A stretch of DNA of 64,000 nt, taken from positions 3,162,001 through 3,226,000 of the forward strand of contig BTPP01000006.1 of NCBI GenBank assembly GCA_037102815.1, given 5' to 3'. Under the pieces are notes generated by a model. It was not told the DNA's origin. It saw nothing but the letters and a program-made list of their open reading frames with translations, and ran no database searches. The DNA is from Neurospora intermedia. Lineage: Eukaryota; Ascomycota; Sordariomycetes; Sordariales; Sordariaceae. A program made the position numbers and the translations under genes. Of this stretch, positions 11,027-22,400 are shown piece after piece (positions within the stretch are counted from its first letter, which is position 1; each line of letters begins with the position of its first letter).

Positions 11027-12879
11027 ATGTCCTCCAAAGACACAGCCTCCACCATGGCGGACAAGGACGTCGAACACCCCGCCGACATCCCGGTAGCCAT
11101 CACCGCAGAAGTCGAAGAGAAATACGGCATCAAAGCCCACTGGAAGTGTCTGGCCGCCTGCACTTTAGTGTCCATGTGTCCCTTCCAATACGGCCTTGAC
11201 TTTGGTTTAATCGGCGGGTTGCAAGCCATGATTGGTTTTCTCAAGGTAAACCTCTCTCTCCTTTTTCTCCTTGCCCAGCACTACCAGTAGGTACTAACCC
11301 AAAGCATAGGTCTTCGGCCACCCAGCCCCCCACGTCGCCGGCGGCTGGAACATCTCCCCCTCTCGCCAACAACTAATCTCCTCGCTCATGACCCTCGGCG
11401 CCTTCCTGTCTTCCTCTCTCGCCGGCCCCACCGCCACTTTCCTTTCACGCCGCCAAACCATCTGGGCCGCTTCTTTGCTGTGTATCATCTCCAACGCCAT
11501 CATGATGGCCACCACCTCCATCGGCGGTCTTTACGCCGGCCGGTTCTTACTTGGTCTAGCAAACGGGTTCTACATGACCTTTTCGCAGCTATACATCCAA
11601 GAGGTAGCGCCAGCTCGGTATCGCGGACTGATGATCTCCAGTTTCCAGGTGTGGACGAGCGTAGGCACAGTGATCGGCGGGGTGGTAGATAACTTTACTG
11701 AGAAGATTGATGGAAGGGACAGTTACTTGATTCCGCTGGGGTTGATCTTTGTGTTTCCTGTGGTGATTAGTCTGGGACTGTTTGCGGTTCCTGAAAGTCC
11801 GAGGTGGTTGATGATGCAGGGACGCGAAGACCAGGCGAGAAGGAGTCTAAGGTGGCATCGTCCGTATACGGATCGGATGGTGGAGGAGGAGATCAAGGAT
11901 ATTCGGCTGGCGCTGGCGGCTGAGGGGGAGACGGTCAAGGGGGCGAGTGTGTGGGATATGTTTAGGGATCCGGTGGATAGGAGACGGACGGTGTTGGCGG
12001 TTTGTGGGTTGACGGTGCAGGGGGCGTCGGGGGCTATGTATATGATCGGTATGTCTCATTCATGACAACCTTGTGGTGGTGGTGATGGATGATGGCTGAC
12101 GAGCAACAGCATACGGTACTTATTTCTTCAAGATGGCTGGTATCGGCAAGCCGTTCGAAAACCACGTCATCTTGACATCCATTGGCGTGGTAGCTATCCT
12201 CGTCAACTCGGCTATGGTCACGCACTTTGGTCGGCGGAGGGTCTTCCTCATCAGCGGTCTGATCCTCTGCGGTGTGGCCCAGCTCCTTATAGCCGTTGTG
12301 TATACCGTCAAGCCGGGCACCAAGTCCACCGGTCAAGCCATAGTTGGACTCGCTGTTGTCTATATCCTGGGGTATAACGGCATGGTAGCGACGTATGCGT
12401 GGATCTCGGGCGGCGAACTCCCCTCGCAGAGGTTGCGGTCGTACACGTTCGGATTGGCGACGGCGATCGGATTCTTTGCGGCTTGGTTGACGACGTTTAC
12501 AGCGCCGTACTTTATCAACCCCGAGTCGATGAACTGGGGGCCGAAGTATGGGTATATCTGGACGCCATCGTGTTGGATTTCTGCGTGAGTGTTCCCCTGT
12601 CTCCCGTCTCCCGATTAGTGGACGATGCGCTAACGAGAAGAGCGCGGCAGTCTCTGGGTGTACTTTTACCTGCCGGAAGTCAAGGGCCGTACCTTGGAGG
12701 AGATTGACCAAATGTTCGAGGCGCGGTTGCCGGCGAGGAAGTTCCGCAAGTACGCGTGTCTTGGTCGCGGTGGTGGTGGTGGCGTTGCAAACGAGTCGGA
12801 CAAGAACAGTGTCAGTTGGGAGAAGAAGGGTAACGAGGTGGTGCATGCTGAAGAGGTGAAGCGGGTGGTGTCCAGTTAG
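11027..12879 (+). CDS. MFS sugar/polyol transporter (STP family)
   Basis: Four exons (11027-11245, 11310-12048, 12110-12584, 12651-12879) give 553 residues in a consistent frame. Sugar-porter signatures are present: GRFLLGLANGFYMTF in the first half, PESPRWLMMQGR before the central loop, GGELPSQRLRSYTFGLATAI in the second half, and PEVKGRTLEEIDQMFE at the C-terminus. Twelve membrane segments are expected. The family imports hexoses, disaccharides or aromatic acids such as quinate by proton symport, and the sequence alone does not decide which. The start ccaaccATGt at 11027 is favoured over an in-frame ATG at 10937, because the extra segment looks like leader. The C-terminal tail has a Gly run (GGGGG) and is charged. 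It is divergent from the P450 and convergent with the aldehyde dehydrogenase. Confidence 0.9.
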
Positions 12880-13059
12880 TCACTTAACAGGAACGGTGCT
12901 GGAATCACGGCAGAGTGAGTGGAATCTGATAGCGCATGAACACTTATTCACGTTACCAGTGCAAAACACATCCGATGACGTCTGCATCCAAATAAATATT
13001 CCGTTTCATTTTCCTCGGCGTTGCAGTGGTATCTCTATCACCACCACCAATCTCTCCCT

Positions 13060-14610
13060 CTACATATTCCACTGTAAAGAAGCCTTTTCATCCAACTTGA
13101 TAATAACACTCTTGATCTCCAAGAAGTGATTCATGCTGTGCAACCTTCCCTCCCGCCCCTGCCCACTCCCCTTATACCCCCCAAACGGCAAATCCCTCCC
13201 GATCGATGGACTCGAGCAGTTAATACTAACATAGCCGCTCTCCAGCGCCTTGGCCATCCTCATCGCCCTACTAAGATCATTCGTAAACACGGCCGCCCAC
13301 AATCCATACTCGGTATCGTTCGCCTTGGCCACCACCTCCTCCTCCGTCTCGAACGTATTGATATTCAACACCGGCCCAAAGATCTCCTCCTTCATGATCT
13401 TGGAATCTTCGGGCGTGTCGAGGAACACCGTCGGCTCCACAAAGTACCCCTTTCTCTCGTCCAGCTGACCCTTGCCGCCTACAGCTAGCTTGCCGCTCTT
13501 CTTGCCTTCTTCAATGTAGGACAAGATGTTCTTGTACTGGATCTCGTCCGCTTGAGGACCCATCCGCGTTTGCGGGTCCAGCGGGTTACCGCCCTGGATG
13601 GTAGCCATGCGCTTGGTGAAGGCTTCGATGAACTTGGGCGCTACGCTTTTTTGGACGTACACGCGCGAGTTGGCGATGCAGACTTGGCCCGCGTTGAGAA
13701 GGATGCTCGACATGGTATCGGATAGTGCCTGCTCGATGTTGGCGTCATCAAAGATGATGGCGGGAGACTTGCCGCCTAGTTCGAGCGTGACGCTCTTGAG
13801 GTTCGTTTTGGCTGCCTCCTCCTGGATCAGTTTGCCAGTACGGGAGGAGCCGGTGAAGGAAATGGCGCGCACGTCCATGTGGCGGGCGAGGCAGCGGCCG
13901 GAGGGAAGGCCGTGGCCGGAGAGGATGTTGAAGACGCCAGGCGGGAAACCGGCCTTGGCGACAAGCTCGGCGGCGTAGGCGACGGCGAGGGGAGCCTTCT
14001 CGGAGGACTTGAGGACCACAGTGTTACCCGTGATCAAAGCAGCGGCGGTCTTGGCAGCGAAGAAGTACAGGGGCGCGTTCCAGGGGATGATGCAGGCAAC
14101 GACGCCAAAGGGCTGGCGAAACGTCATGGTCACGTAGCCGGGTGTGTTGACGCTGGACTGGCCCTGGATGTGCGGCCATGCTTCGGCAAAGTAGTCGAGC
14201 TCATCGGCGCCGAAGTCAGCGTGGAAGAAGTGGTTGATGGGCACGCCCATGGAGATGGCCTCGAGGTGGTGGAGAGTCGACTTGTGCTCACGGATCAAGG
14301 CGGCGAGCTTCTTGAGGTAAGCACCGCGCTTTGCAGGGTCGAGGGCGGCCCATCCTGGTTGTGCTGCTTTTGCGGCAGCAACAGCACGGTTGGTATCGTC
14401 TTCAGTGGCCTCAGGAACCTTGCACGAGATCTCGCCGGTGGCCGGGTTGACGACGTTAAAGGTGCCCTTGTCGGAAGCTTCGACGAACTGGCAGTTGGGT
14501 GTTTGTTAGCCTTGCTCGGTCATCAGGGTGTGACAAGAGTAACCTACCTCGCCGTTGATGAGCAGCCTCGGCTGGAACTCAACACCGTTGATGTTTACTG
14601 AAGTCGACAT
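13060..14610 (-). CDS. NAD(P)-dependent aldehyde dehydrogenase
   Basis: Two exons (14610-14548 and 14487-13060, 60-bp intron) give 496 residues, the normal family length. Motifs in order: VVACIIPWNAPLYF (cofactor and substrate entry), ISFTGSSRTGK, the general-base Glu in VTLELGGKSPAII near residue 257, and the catalytic Cys in NAGQVCIANSR near 291. The C-terminus has EEIFGPVLN and LPFGGYKGSGQGREG. The enzyme oxidises an aldehyde to the acid. The FAD monooxygenase and P450 nearby make an aromatic aldehyde a plausible but unproven substrate. No targeting peptide is evident, so it is probably cytosolic. It converges with the MFS gene, with about 180 bp between the two stops. Confidence 0.92.
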
Positions 14611-15945
14611 CTTGGATGGTGTATATGGGTGAAGCTCGTGATACGAGGTGGATTGATGACTGACGGCACGATATTGGATTCCTACAATGTCGAGATGGTC
14701 CTGCCGGTTGATGTCTTGAGGTTGAAACTGCCGGGGAGGGGGATGTCGACCACTTTTAAAGGACGAGAATGAGCAAAGATGATGAAGCCCGGGGGACACA
14801 AGGGGAGGGGTAACTATCGCTTCGACTGCCCGATCTGGACGTTGCCATCAACGAAATTCCACCATCCGGTTCTTCTTCTTCTTCTTGTCGAGCATTGATT
14901 CTTGGCAATTAACACAATCTGGAGTTTACAAGTACAACAGGCAAAATTCCGAGTCCATCTGCGGTCAGCGGCCGCATCGGCCGCCGATGATTAATCGCCC
15001 AGGCGGAGTGTTTTGTCATCATCCACACCACCTTGTGAGCAACTCACTGGGTTTCATGTCATTGGATACCAAGTACCACCGGATTCGTTCACCTTCTCTG
15101 CCTTCATCTCGACTGGTGTCTTGTGGTGTCTTGACTGACAATGGACCACTACACCAATATTCCCATTGCTACCATAGCCCACAGGGCAGTACGAAGTAGT
15201 GTCACCTATTGTCCAATAATCGCGGTTTCTTTCCATTCCTGCACCTTCGGTAGCATGCGATATCACCTTGATGGCGTCAACTCCCCTGAATCTGCCCCGC
15301 AACCAAGACTCCATGTTACCTGCCTTTTTGCTGATAAGGTAAATTTTGTGCGAGGTTCAAACGTTTGCCCGCAACGGGATGAATACCTCTTGAGGTAAAA
15401 CATGTAGATGGCTGCATCAGCGAAAAACCTGAGACTAACCGAGAACCGAAGACGGGAATTCTATCACAGGGTATCTTTTCTGCTTCGAACACCTACCTAC
15501 CTATGCTTCGAGGGATGAAAATGCCTGACTGACTAAACCCTCCTTCAGGTGAAACCCTCAATAACTCTTCCTCTTCGTCGTCGTCGTCGTTCCACATCAA
15601 ACCCAAGTCCACGGGGACATACAGAGCCAGGATCCAACTTTTTTCTTGCCGCGTACTGGTGGTGGTCCAACCGGAAACATCAAAATCGACATTGGGAACA
15701 CAAAGACCAAGGCTCCTGTCAGCCATCAATATCTTTTGGTGCACATCACAGCGGAAGGAGCCACAATGAAGATGGCAGGACATTAGGTTGTGTACACCGA
15801 ACTGACGTGTAATAAAATGAAATTACTGGTAATTAATTATGTGTACTGAAAACAATTCATCTCAATCACATACCTCGTTTCTTCCTGGCTCGCGTCACAC
15901 TTTCGGTATCAAGTTATATTACCAATCAATTCCTCCTCCATCAAC
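14611..15945. other. Intergenic stretch
   Basis: About 1.3 kb between the aldehyde dehydrogenase promoter and the 3' end of the PLC-X-like gene. It contains short trinucleotide runs (TTC near 14873, TCG near 15580) and no frame I can support. Confidence 0.45.
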
Positions 15946-17688
15946 CTACAACGCAGGACACTCCCCCGTCAACCACCAATTGATAGCCGCCACCAATCCA
16001 GAAACCTCTCCATCGCTGTCAAAGGCATCAACACTCACCACATTCGGATACGTCTGCCTCGTCATTCGGCCCTGCGCCCACAGCTTCTCTCCCAAGGCCA
16101 TGTTGGCATCTTGAGCATACTTGACAATACTCCCGATAATCGTAGTCTCGGGCGGCTGCGTCAGCGTCCAGCTGAGCAAAAACATGGCATCATCCGCCTT
16201 CGTGCGATGCGTCTGCATCTTGGCGAACTGGTCGCTGATCATGTTGTTCAAGTTGTTGGTGTCGGCGTACGAGTCAAAGATGGCGAGCTGGCCGCGGAAG
16301 AAGAAGCCCTGGTTGGCAAACTTGGAAAGATCGACGCGTTGGTTGTTGTCCGAGGTGATGTCGTCGACGACCAAGAGAACAGCCGAACCGCGACCACCGT
16401 TGTTGGCAGGCGGGAGCAGATCGGAGAGAGTAAGATAGGTGAGGTCGACGTTAGGCTGGGTGATGTGCGTGGCCCGGTTCTTGACAGCCAGCAGCTGCGT
16501 CATCAGCTTCTCCCACTCCTGCTGGCTCAGGTGGGCATCAGGGTTGCGGGAAAAGGTATCCGTGTTGAGGCCATGACTGAGGTTAATCACCACCAATTCC
16601 CCCGGGTTCTTTTCCGTGAACTCGTTCACCTCCCTGACGATATCCGCAATATACTGCCCGTTCCCACCCTGCCACCCTTCCAACACCATCTCCTTATCTC
16701 CCCCGCCACCCAACTTCCCAATCTCCTTGGCCAAATCACCCAAACCCGGAACCTTTTCCAATCCCCCAGGCAGCTTGATTCCGTTGAAAAACGTATAATG
16801 CCCCGTCGCCCACTTCCCGCCCGCAATCACCGGGCGGACATCAAACCACCTTGCTCCGGCCTCCAGCTGCTTGCCCACCGTCATCTGACTAGCGTGACAC
16901 TGCACCGACTCCGGTCTGGCTTTAACGAGAGGTGTACCGCCTGTAAGCAACGACATCCCGCTATTATGCGTTCCGGGTAGGGCGATTTCCCTCAGCTTCA
17001 AACAATGCATCCTTTCATACCCCTGCTTCATCCACCCAGCCGTCGGCAAGCCCGGACTAGCCATCAACTCTTGAGCCGGATCAAAGTTCGTGCTCTTAGC
17101 CGACGACGAAGGTGCAGCAGCCAACACAAACGGGACGTTATTCCCCTGATGCCAAACCAACTTTCGCACCGATCCCACGGGGTTATTCACGGCCGCCAAA
17201 GTCTTCCACGCCACTTGCAGGACGGGACCGTCCCGGCCGCGGTACTGGAACTCGACCTCCCTTCCTCCCAGCTCGTCAACGACATACCTCATCTCCGCCG
17301 CGTCATCCTTGTGCGTCTTGGCTTCGACGTAGACGCGTACGCTCTGTCCTGGTTGCACGAGATCGGGAAAGGAGTTATCCCATGCGGGCATCTGGTAGGA
17401 ATGCCCGCCTGTCCTGCGCAGAGTGAAGGGCGTGGCGTTGATGAGAAGCAGGTAGGCTTGGTTCTTTTGGAGGGCCGATTGGGCAGAGGACGAGAGGGTG
17501 GAGATGGTGTTGAGGCCGGTGGGATCGGAGCTGGGGGTTTTCAGGTCCAGGTGTTGGGCGGCGTTGGGAGGGTTGGTGGTGAGGTGGGTGAGGAAGGCGG
17601 TGACGGAGTCGAAGAGGGGGGCGGCTTGGACGACGGCACTGCCGGTGAGGGCGAGTGCTGCGACGAGGGGCTTGAGTGGGAGCAGCAT
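15946..17688 (-). CDS. Secreted PLC-X-domain (PI-PLC-like) phosphodiesterase
   Basis: An intronless frame of 580 residues. A clear signal peptide (MLLPLKPLVAALALTG, cut near QAA) sends it to the secretory pathway. The N-terminal 200 residues form an unassigned, possibly beta-rich domain. The PLC-X-like domain begins near residue 232 with LREIALPGTHNSGM. The His of GTHNSG (near 241), the GARWFDVRP segment (near 278-286) and GHYTFFNG (near 297) match the catalytic layout of bacterial-type PI-PLC proteins, which need no calcium. There is no PLC-Y or C2 domain. It probably acts on phosphoinositides, GPI-linked or related cyclic-phosphate substrates outside the cell, but the substrate is unproven. 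The C-terminus has no GPI signal that I can see. Confidence 0.85.
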   Translation of the reverse strand: MLLPLKPLVAALALTGSAVVQAAPLFDSVTAFLTHLTTNPPNAAQHLDLKTPSSDPTGLNTISTLSSSAQSALQKNQAYLLLINATPFTLRRTGGHSYQMPAWDNSFPDLVQPGQSVRVYVEAKTHKDDAAEMRYVVDELGGREVEFQYRGRDGPVLQVAWKTLAAVNNPVGSVRKLVWHQGNNVPFVLAAAPSSSAKSTNFDPAQELMASPGLPTAGWMKQGYERMHCLKLREIALPGTHNSGMSLLTGGTPLVKARPESVQCHASQMTVGKQLEAGARWFDVRPVIAGGKWATGHYTFFNGIKLPGGLEKVPGLGDLAKEIGKLGGGGDKEMVLEGWQGGNGQYIADIVREVNEFTEKNPGELVVINLSHGLNTDTFSRNPDAHLSQQEWEKLMTQLLAVKNRATHITQPNVDLTYLTLSDLLPPANNGGRGSAVLLVVDDITSDNNQRVDLSKFANQGFFFRGQLAIFDSYADTNNLNNMISDQFAKMQTHRTKADDAMFLLSWTLTQPPETTIIGSIVKYAQDANMALGEKLWAQGRMTRQTYPNVVSVDAFDSDGEVSGLVAAINWWLTGECPAL

Positions 17689-19206
17689 GGTGATGGTGAT
17701 GGTGGCTGTAAGGAGTAACGGGGGTCAGCAGCTGGTGAGGTATAAGAACCCCGACGACGGAGTGAAGCTTTAGATCTGAAGGGTTAGTTTTGACCTCTCG
17801 AATCCAGAGTATTTTTGAAGAAGATATACCTTACTCTTTATCGCGATTCGCACCGACACTTTTCAGTTTTACTACCACCTACTCCAAGTGGAAGTTCACC
17901 TGAAGTGAAGTGACCGAGACAGTCTCTAGTTGACTGAACTCAAACTTCAACCTCTACTTTGTAATTTTGTTATTTTCTCAAAGCAACCGACAACAAACGA
18001 ATCGTGTTGTTCCTCCAAGAAACCCGAACCAAAAGCGAGAAAAAAAAATCCCATCTTCAAAGGCGGAGGAGGACGAGGAGGAAAACCACCCCCTTTTTCA
18101 TTTCATTTCATCCATGATCCCAGATACCCCCCATTCAGTTAGTAGTCTAGGCTTAGGTAGAAATGGGTATGGTTTGGGGGACATGAGAAGGGGGGTGGAG
18201 TGGTGGAGTGGTGTTGAATGGAACGAGGGTGGTGGACGAAATGAGGTGATCGACATTCTGCAATGCATCCATTCAATCTCGCTAACACCCGCCCGCTCGT
18301 TCGCGCCCACCAACCGGGATCATCTCTGTACCCGTAACGTTGCAAGCGAGCGAGGACCCCCTCAAATGGGCGGCGGGACGGCATTGACTAAATTGAGATT
18401 GAGATGAGATGAGATGAGATTCCCCAACAATCTTGTACCTTGATGCAAAAAGGGAAAGGGGAAAGGGGAAAGAGAAAAAAAAAAACCGTTGGCAATTGTG
18501 GATCGAGGTATCCAAATCGCACGTGGGTTGGGGAATGGTAAAGGTGTTTTTCAGATTCGCTTACCCATCCATCCCTGATAGCATGACTGCTTGAATAGGA
18601 TGGTAGTAGTTTCCTGGGGTAGTAGATAAACAAATGCAGGTAGTAATTGGAGGCTTGCGTTTTGATAGGAACCAGTCGTTGGTGTATACCAGACATCGAG
18701 ATATGATAATGAAAGGTGGTATGATCGAGGATTTAGATGAGAATCTGCATGTGCGCACCGATTAGAATTTCGAGTTTGACACATGTGTTTAATCACCGTG
18801 GCCGGAGGGAATGATAGAAAGAGGAACAGATCAAGTTGCAGAGTCGAGGCCAATGTTGGGGCCGAGGAAGTCAGAAAGATGCAAGCCATGTGATAGAGAT
18901 GAGTTTTTCCACTCCCATTACCACCTATTAATCTATATTGCTAGACTGCCACAACAGTATTTGACCAGGTCTAATACCGTAGTGCGATTAAATACGTCCT
19001 GTGACTTTGAGTGCTGGTAACTGAATATGGTATACAAACCAAAAGGGTATCGTATCGTGTATCAAAACCGATCAGCAAAAGAAGAAAACAAAGCAAAAGA
19101 ACATAACTGTAAGTGCATGCCATCGTGAATGCCCCGTCGTCATAACCATCGAATAAGCCATCATCAAATCATGACCCATGAAAGAGAACCCCGACCTCCA
19201 GTCCTT
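17689..19206. other. Intergenic stretch
   Basis: About 1.5 kb with a short (GAGAT)n repeat near 18400, A-rich runs and no convincing gene. It holds the promoter of the PLC-X-like gene and the 3' UTR of the AspRS-DUF2156 gene. Confidence 0.45.
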
Positions 19207-21954
19207 TTACATCTCATCCTCGAAGAACTTAATCAGTGTCCTCACACCCGAGACACCAAGACCCATAAAGGGGTAGCAGATATACACCAAGTCGTTCCTC
19301 GCACCAAACTTCTCGCGGAACTCAGACTTGTTCACCAACTTCAACTGCTGGCAAATGGTCTTGTAGGTGTGGCTCAACATCTTGGCTCTCATTCCGTTGA
19401 GATGGCCGCCAGTGACCATCTCCGGCAAGGCGCCCGCGCCGAACGTAACATTCCTGACACCGGCCTTGGCCAGCATCTGGATCGCCGCCGAGATCAGGGC
19501 CTCAATGGTTCCGTTGGGAGAGCCGGGGAAGTCCAGGGCGAACTTGATCTGGTACCCGTTCGCAGGAGAAAGACGGGCGAGGACACACATGGCTGCAATC
19601 TCCCCGTTCTTGTCCTCGGCCCAGAGGTAGCGACGGTGCTCCATGTCGACCCACGGGCGGACTTCGGTGATGTGCACCTGCTTCTTGCCCTTGCGGTTGT
19701 CCTTCCAGTCCTGGATGCGCTTGTCGCACTTTTCGCGGATGTGCTCGGGCACGGGCTCGCCGATAGGTACCTCGTGGATGGACACACCCGCTTCTTCGGC
19801 CTGACGTTCCTTCTTGGCGACCTTCTTGGCCGAGTCGACAGACACGCGCTCTTCGGCGACGCATGAGAGCGAACGCCACCCGAGCTTGGATCCGAGAATC
19901 TCCTCGACTTCGGGACCTACCAAGAGCCAGAGAGGACGGAGGTCCTGGCCGTGACGCATGTCTTGAAGGAAGGCGCGGATGACGAGCTGGTATTGGCGAG
20001 GGTCGCAAAGAGGGTTGCCCATGACAAGGGCGTAACCGTTGTCCTCGGCGTAACCAATGGCAGCACCTGTCTGCTCATGGCGCCAGACGTGGTAGCGCTC
20101 GTCGAGCCAGGAAGTGTTGGTGGCGTCACCATAGTTGACAATGAGCTTCTCGACGGGGGGAAGCTCGAGTCCTGTAGCGCCATGGTCGTAATCGTAGGCA
20201 TACTTGATGGTGTCGGCTTCGGGGTGCGGGAGCCTGCCAACGACTTCCTTGTGTTCGGGGAGTGACTTGGGGTCGCGAGGATAGAGAGAAGCGTTACGGA
20301 TGTCGCCCAGGTTGAGCAGGAGGAACACGATACGCTCGAGACCGATACCGCAGCCGGCATGGGGCAGGACACCATACTCGAAGCCTTGAAGGTACTCCTG
20401 CATGCCAAGAGGCTCGATACCAGCCTTCTTCATGCGCTCCTCCAAGAGGTGAGGCCTGTGGATACGCTGACCACCGGTGGTGATCTCCTGTCCGCGAAGG
20501 AAGATATCGAAGGAGTTGGTAAAGCGGTCATCCTCGGGATCAAGGTGAGTGTAGAATGGACGAACAGAGGACGGGAACTTGTCGATGATGTAGTAATCCG
20601 TCTTGTACTTTTCCTTGATGACCTGGCCCAACTGAATCTCGGCACGGGTGCTCAGATCCTCAGTCTCCAAAGCGGGTCTGCCGTGGTCGTCGGTCCAGCC
20701 GGAATCGTTGAGGAGCTTGATGGCATCCTTGAAGGGAATGATGGGGGTCTCTGGTAGCCAGACCAGATCCTCATGAGGAAAGCGGGTCTTGATGATCTCG
20801 ATCTCCTTGCGGTACTTGCCGTAGATACCCTTGAAGATCTCCTTCATCAAGCCGTCTATAATTTGCATGGCCTCGTGGTAGTCCTGCTCGATGGCCATCT
20901 CCAGATCCATACCAGTGTACTCGGTCAAGTGACGATGGGTGTTGCTGTCCTCAGCACGGAAGACGGGGCCAATTTCGAAGACACGGCCAAAGTCGGCCGA
21001 AATGCTCATCTGCTTGGCCAACTGGGGGCTTTGGGCGAGGAAGGCAGTCCTGCCAAAGTAGTTCACCTTGAAGACCTCAGCGCCAGACTCGGTCGCAGCA
21101 GGCTGCAACTTGGGAGTGTGGATCTCGATGAAGCCCTTGTCTTCGAGGTACCGACGGAAAATGCTGCAGATACCAGCATTGATGCGGAAAATGGACTGAG
21201 CGGTGGGTGTGCGGAGGAAGGCAATGCGGTTGGAGACACGGACTCTGGTCGAGGCCAAGGACTCGAGCTGATGTGTCTCGCTGTCCACCTCGACGTGGTC
21301 AATCCAGTGCACGTCGACGGGGAGATGCTCGTCAATGGGGACGACGAGGTGCATGCTCTCGATCAAAACCTCGATATTGTGGATTGTGCACCCCTTGATC
21401 TCCTCAGGAGGTTGTTGCAGCTTGCCCTCAACGTGTACAAAACTCTCGGCCGTGATGTGCTCGGCCCAGCGAACAAAGTTCTCGGAGACGACGCCATCTC
21501 GGACGGACAGGACACCCTGGACCGTCTCGATCTGGTCGCGGAAGACGACGAAAGCGAGTTTGGAGCTCAGGGCGCGAACGTGGTGGATGCGGGCCCGGAA
21601 GCTAACCGTCTTGCCGATGTTCTGGTAGTCGTTGACGAGGGCTTGAAGGGACTTTGCGGGAGCGAGGGCTTCCTCTTCTTGTGTTCCGTAGCGTCGGGCG
21701 ATTTCGGGGCCGTCGGCTTCGTGCCACTTTTTCTCTTCCTCGCTGCGTTTTTGAATCATCAATTTCTTCTCTTCCTCGACTTGGTATTCCTTTGCGCGCT
21801 TCTCCTGGATCTTCTGGATGTTCTTCTTTGCGCGCTCGTCGTCGAGCTGGTCGATGTCACCGATTTTGGGTTTGCTCATGTGGTTCTTGGCCGAGGAATG
21901 GCCGATGATGCGGTTGAGAGCCAGCAATGGCTTCTTGAGCTTGCCTGGCGACAT
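19207..21954 (-). CDS. erdS: Aspartyl-tRNA synthetase-DUF2156 fusion, ergosteryl-aspartate synthase (ErdS)
   Basis: An intronless frame of 915 residues. A charged helical N-terminal extension (about 35-100) precedes the OB-fold anticodon-binding domain (116-200, SFRARIHHVRALSSKLAFVV). Next comes the class II AspRS catalytic core: AQSPQLAKQM near 307, motif 2 FRAEDSNTHRHLTEYTGMD near 332, and motif 3 HAGCGIGLERIVF near 532. From about residue 600 a DUF2156 (GNAT-fold, MprF-like) domain follows, including WRHEQTGAAIGYAEDNGYA and FALDFPGSPNGTIE. Known biology: fungal proteins of this architecture charge tRNA(Asp) and pass Asp to the 3-beta hydroxyl of ergosterol, giving ergosteryl-3-beta-O-L-aspartate. 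Ordinary cytosolic AspRS ends near the catalytic core, so the fused tail is decisive. The start is either 21954 or the in-frame Met at 21879. An alpha/beta hydrolase gene is divergent upstream. Confidence 0.95.
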   Translation of the reverse strand: MSPGKLKKPLLALNRIIGHSSAKNHMSKPKIGDIDQLDDERAKKNIQKIQEKRAKEYQVEEEKKLMIQKRSEEEKKWHEADGPEIARRYGTQEEEALAPAKSLQALVNDYQNIGKTVSFRARIHHVRALSSKLAFVVFRDQIETVQGVLSVRDGVVSENFVRWAEHITAESFVHVEGKLQQPPEEIKGCTIHNIEVLIESMHLVVPIDEHLPVDVHWIDHVEVDSETHQLESLASTRVRVSNRIAFLRTPTAQSIFRINAGICSIFRRYLEDKGFIEIHTPKLQPAATESGAEVFKVNYFGRTAFLAQSPQLAKQMSISADFGRVFEIGPVFRAEDSNTHRHLTEYTGMDLEMAIEQDYHEAMQIIDGLMKEIFKGIYGKYRKEIEIIKTRFPHEDLVWLPETPIIPFKDAIKLLNDSGWTDDHGRPALETEDLSTRAEIQLGQVIKEKYKTDYYIIDKFPSSVRPFYTHLDPEDDRFTNSFDIFLRGQEITTGGQRIHRPHLLEERMKKAGIEPLGMQEYLQGFEYGVLPHAGCGIGLERIVFLLLNLGDIRNASLYPRDPKSLPEHKEVVGRLPHPEADTIKYAYDYDHGATGLELPPVEKLIVNYGDATNTSWLDERYHVWRHEQTGAAIGYAEDNGYALVMGNPLCDPRQYQLVIRAFLQDMRHGQDLRPLWLLVGPEVEEILGSKLGWRSLSCVAEERVSVDSAKKVAKKERQAEEAGVSIHEVPIGEPVPEHIREKCDKRIQDWKDNRKGKKQVHITEVRPWVDMEHRRYLWAEDKNGEIAAMCVLARLSPANGYQIKFALDFPGSPNGTIEALISAAIQMLAKAGVRNVTFGAGALPEMVTGGHLNGMRAKMLSHTYKTICQQLKLVNKSEFREKFGARNDLVYICYPFMGLGVSGVRTLIKFFEDEM

Positions 21955-22351
21955 GATGGCTGTGGATTTGGGCTTAGGTTAGGGGTATCTTGTTGGGTAT
22001 CTGTTTTTCTTCTTCTTTGGGTTTATCAACTTGTGTGATGTTGGTTGCTGGGAACAATAAACGACGTGTGAAGCTTGTGGACTGTGTGGCAGCCCCAAGA
22101 CAAAAGGCCGTGCGTGCAATTCGCAGATGGTGATGGAGAGAGAAAATGGGAGCGACAGCAAGGGAAAGTGGTTATAAGGGAGAAAACAATTAGTAGTAAA
22201 AAACACTCAGAGGGTGACCAGAAACAAAAAAAAGAAAACAGGCGATGACGAATGTTCGGGAATTTGCTGGGGAACCTTGATTACACCCCGGTCACTTTGT
22301 CGGTTGCCGGGCTTTGCTTGGTCAGAGGCGGCTTGTGATTCAGGGCAGGGT

Positions 22352-22400
<49 letters not shown>

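Noticed and set aside
16111-17718. Long frames opposite the PLC-X-like gene
   Set aside because: Shadow frames. The minus-strand gene has a signal peptide and the PLC-X motif.
20773-22038. 421-codon open frame antisense to erdS
   Set aside because: It is the complement of a highly biased coding strand. Its composition (Leu, Val, Asp, Gly repeats) is that of a shadow frame, and it has no domain.
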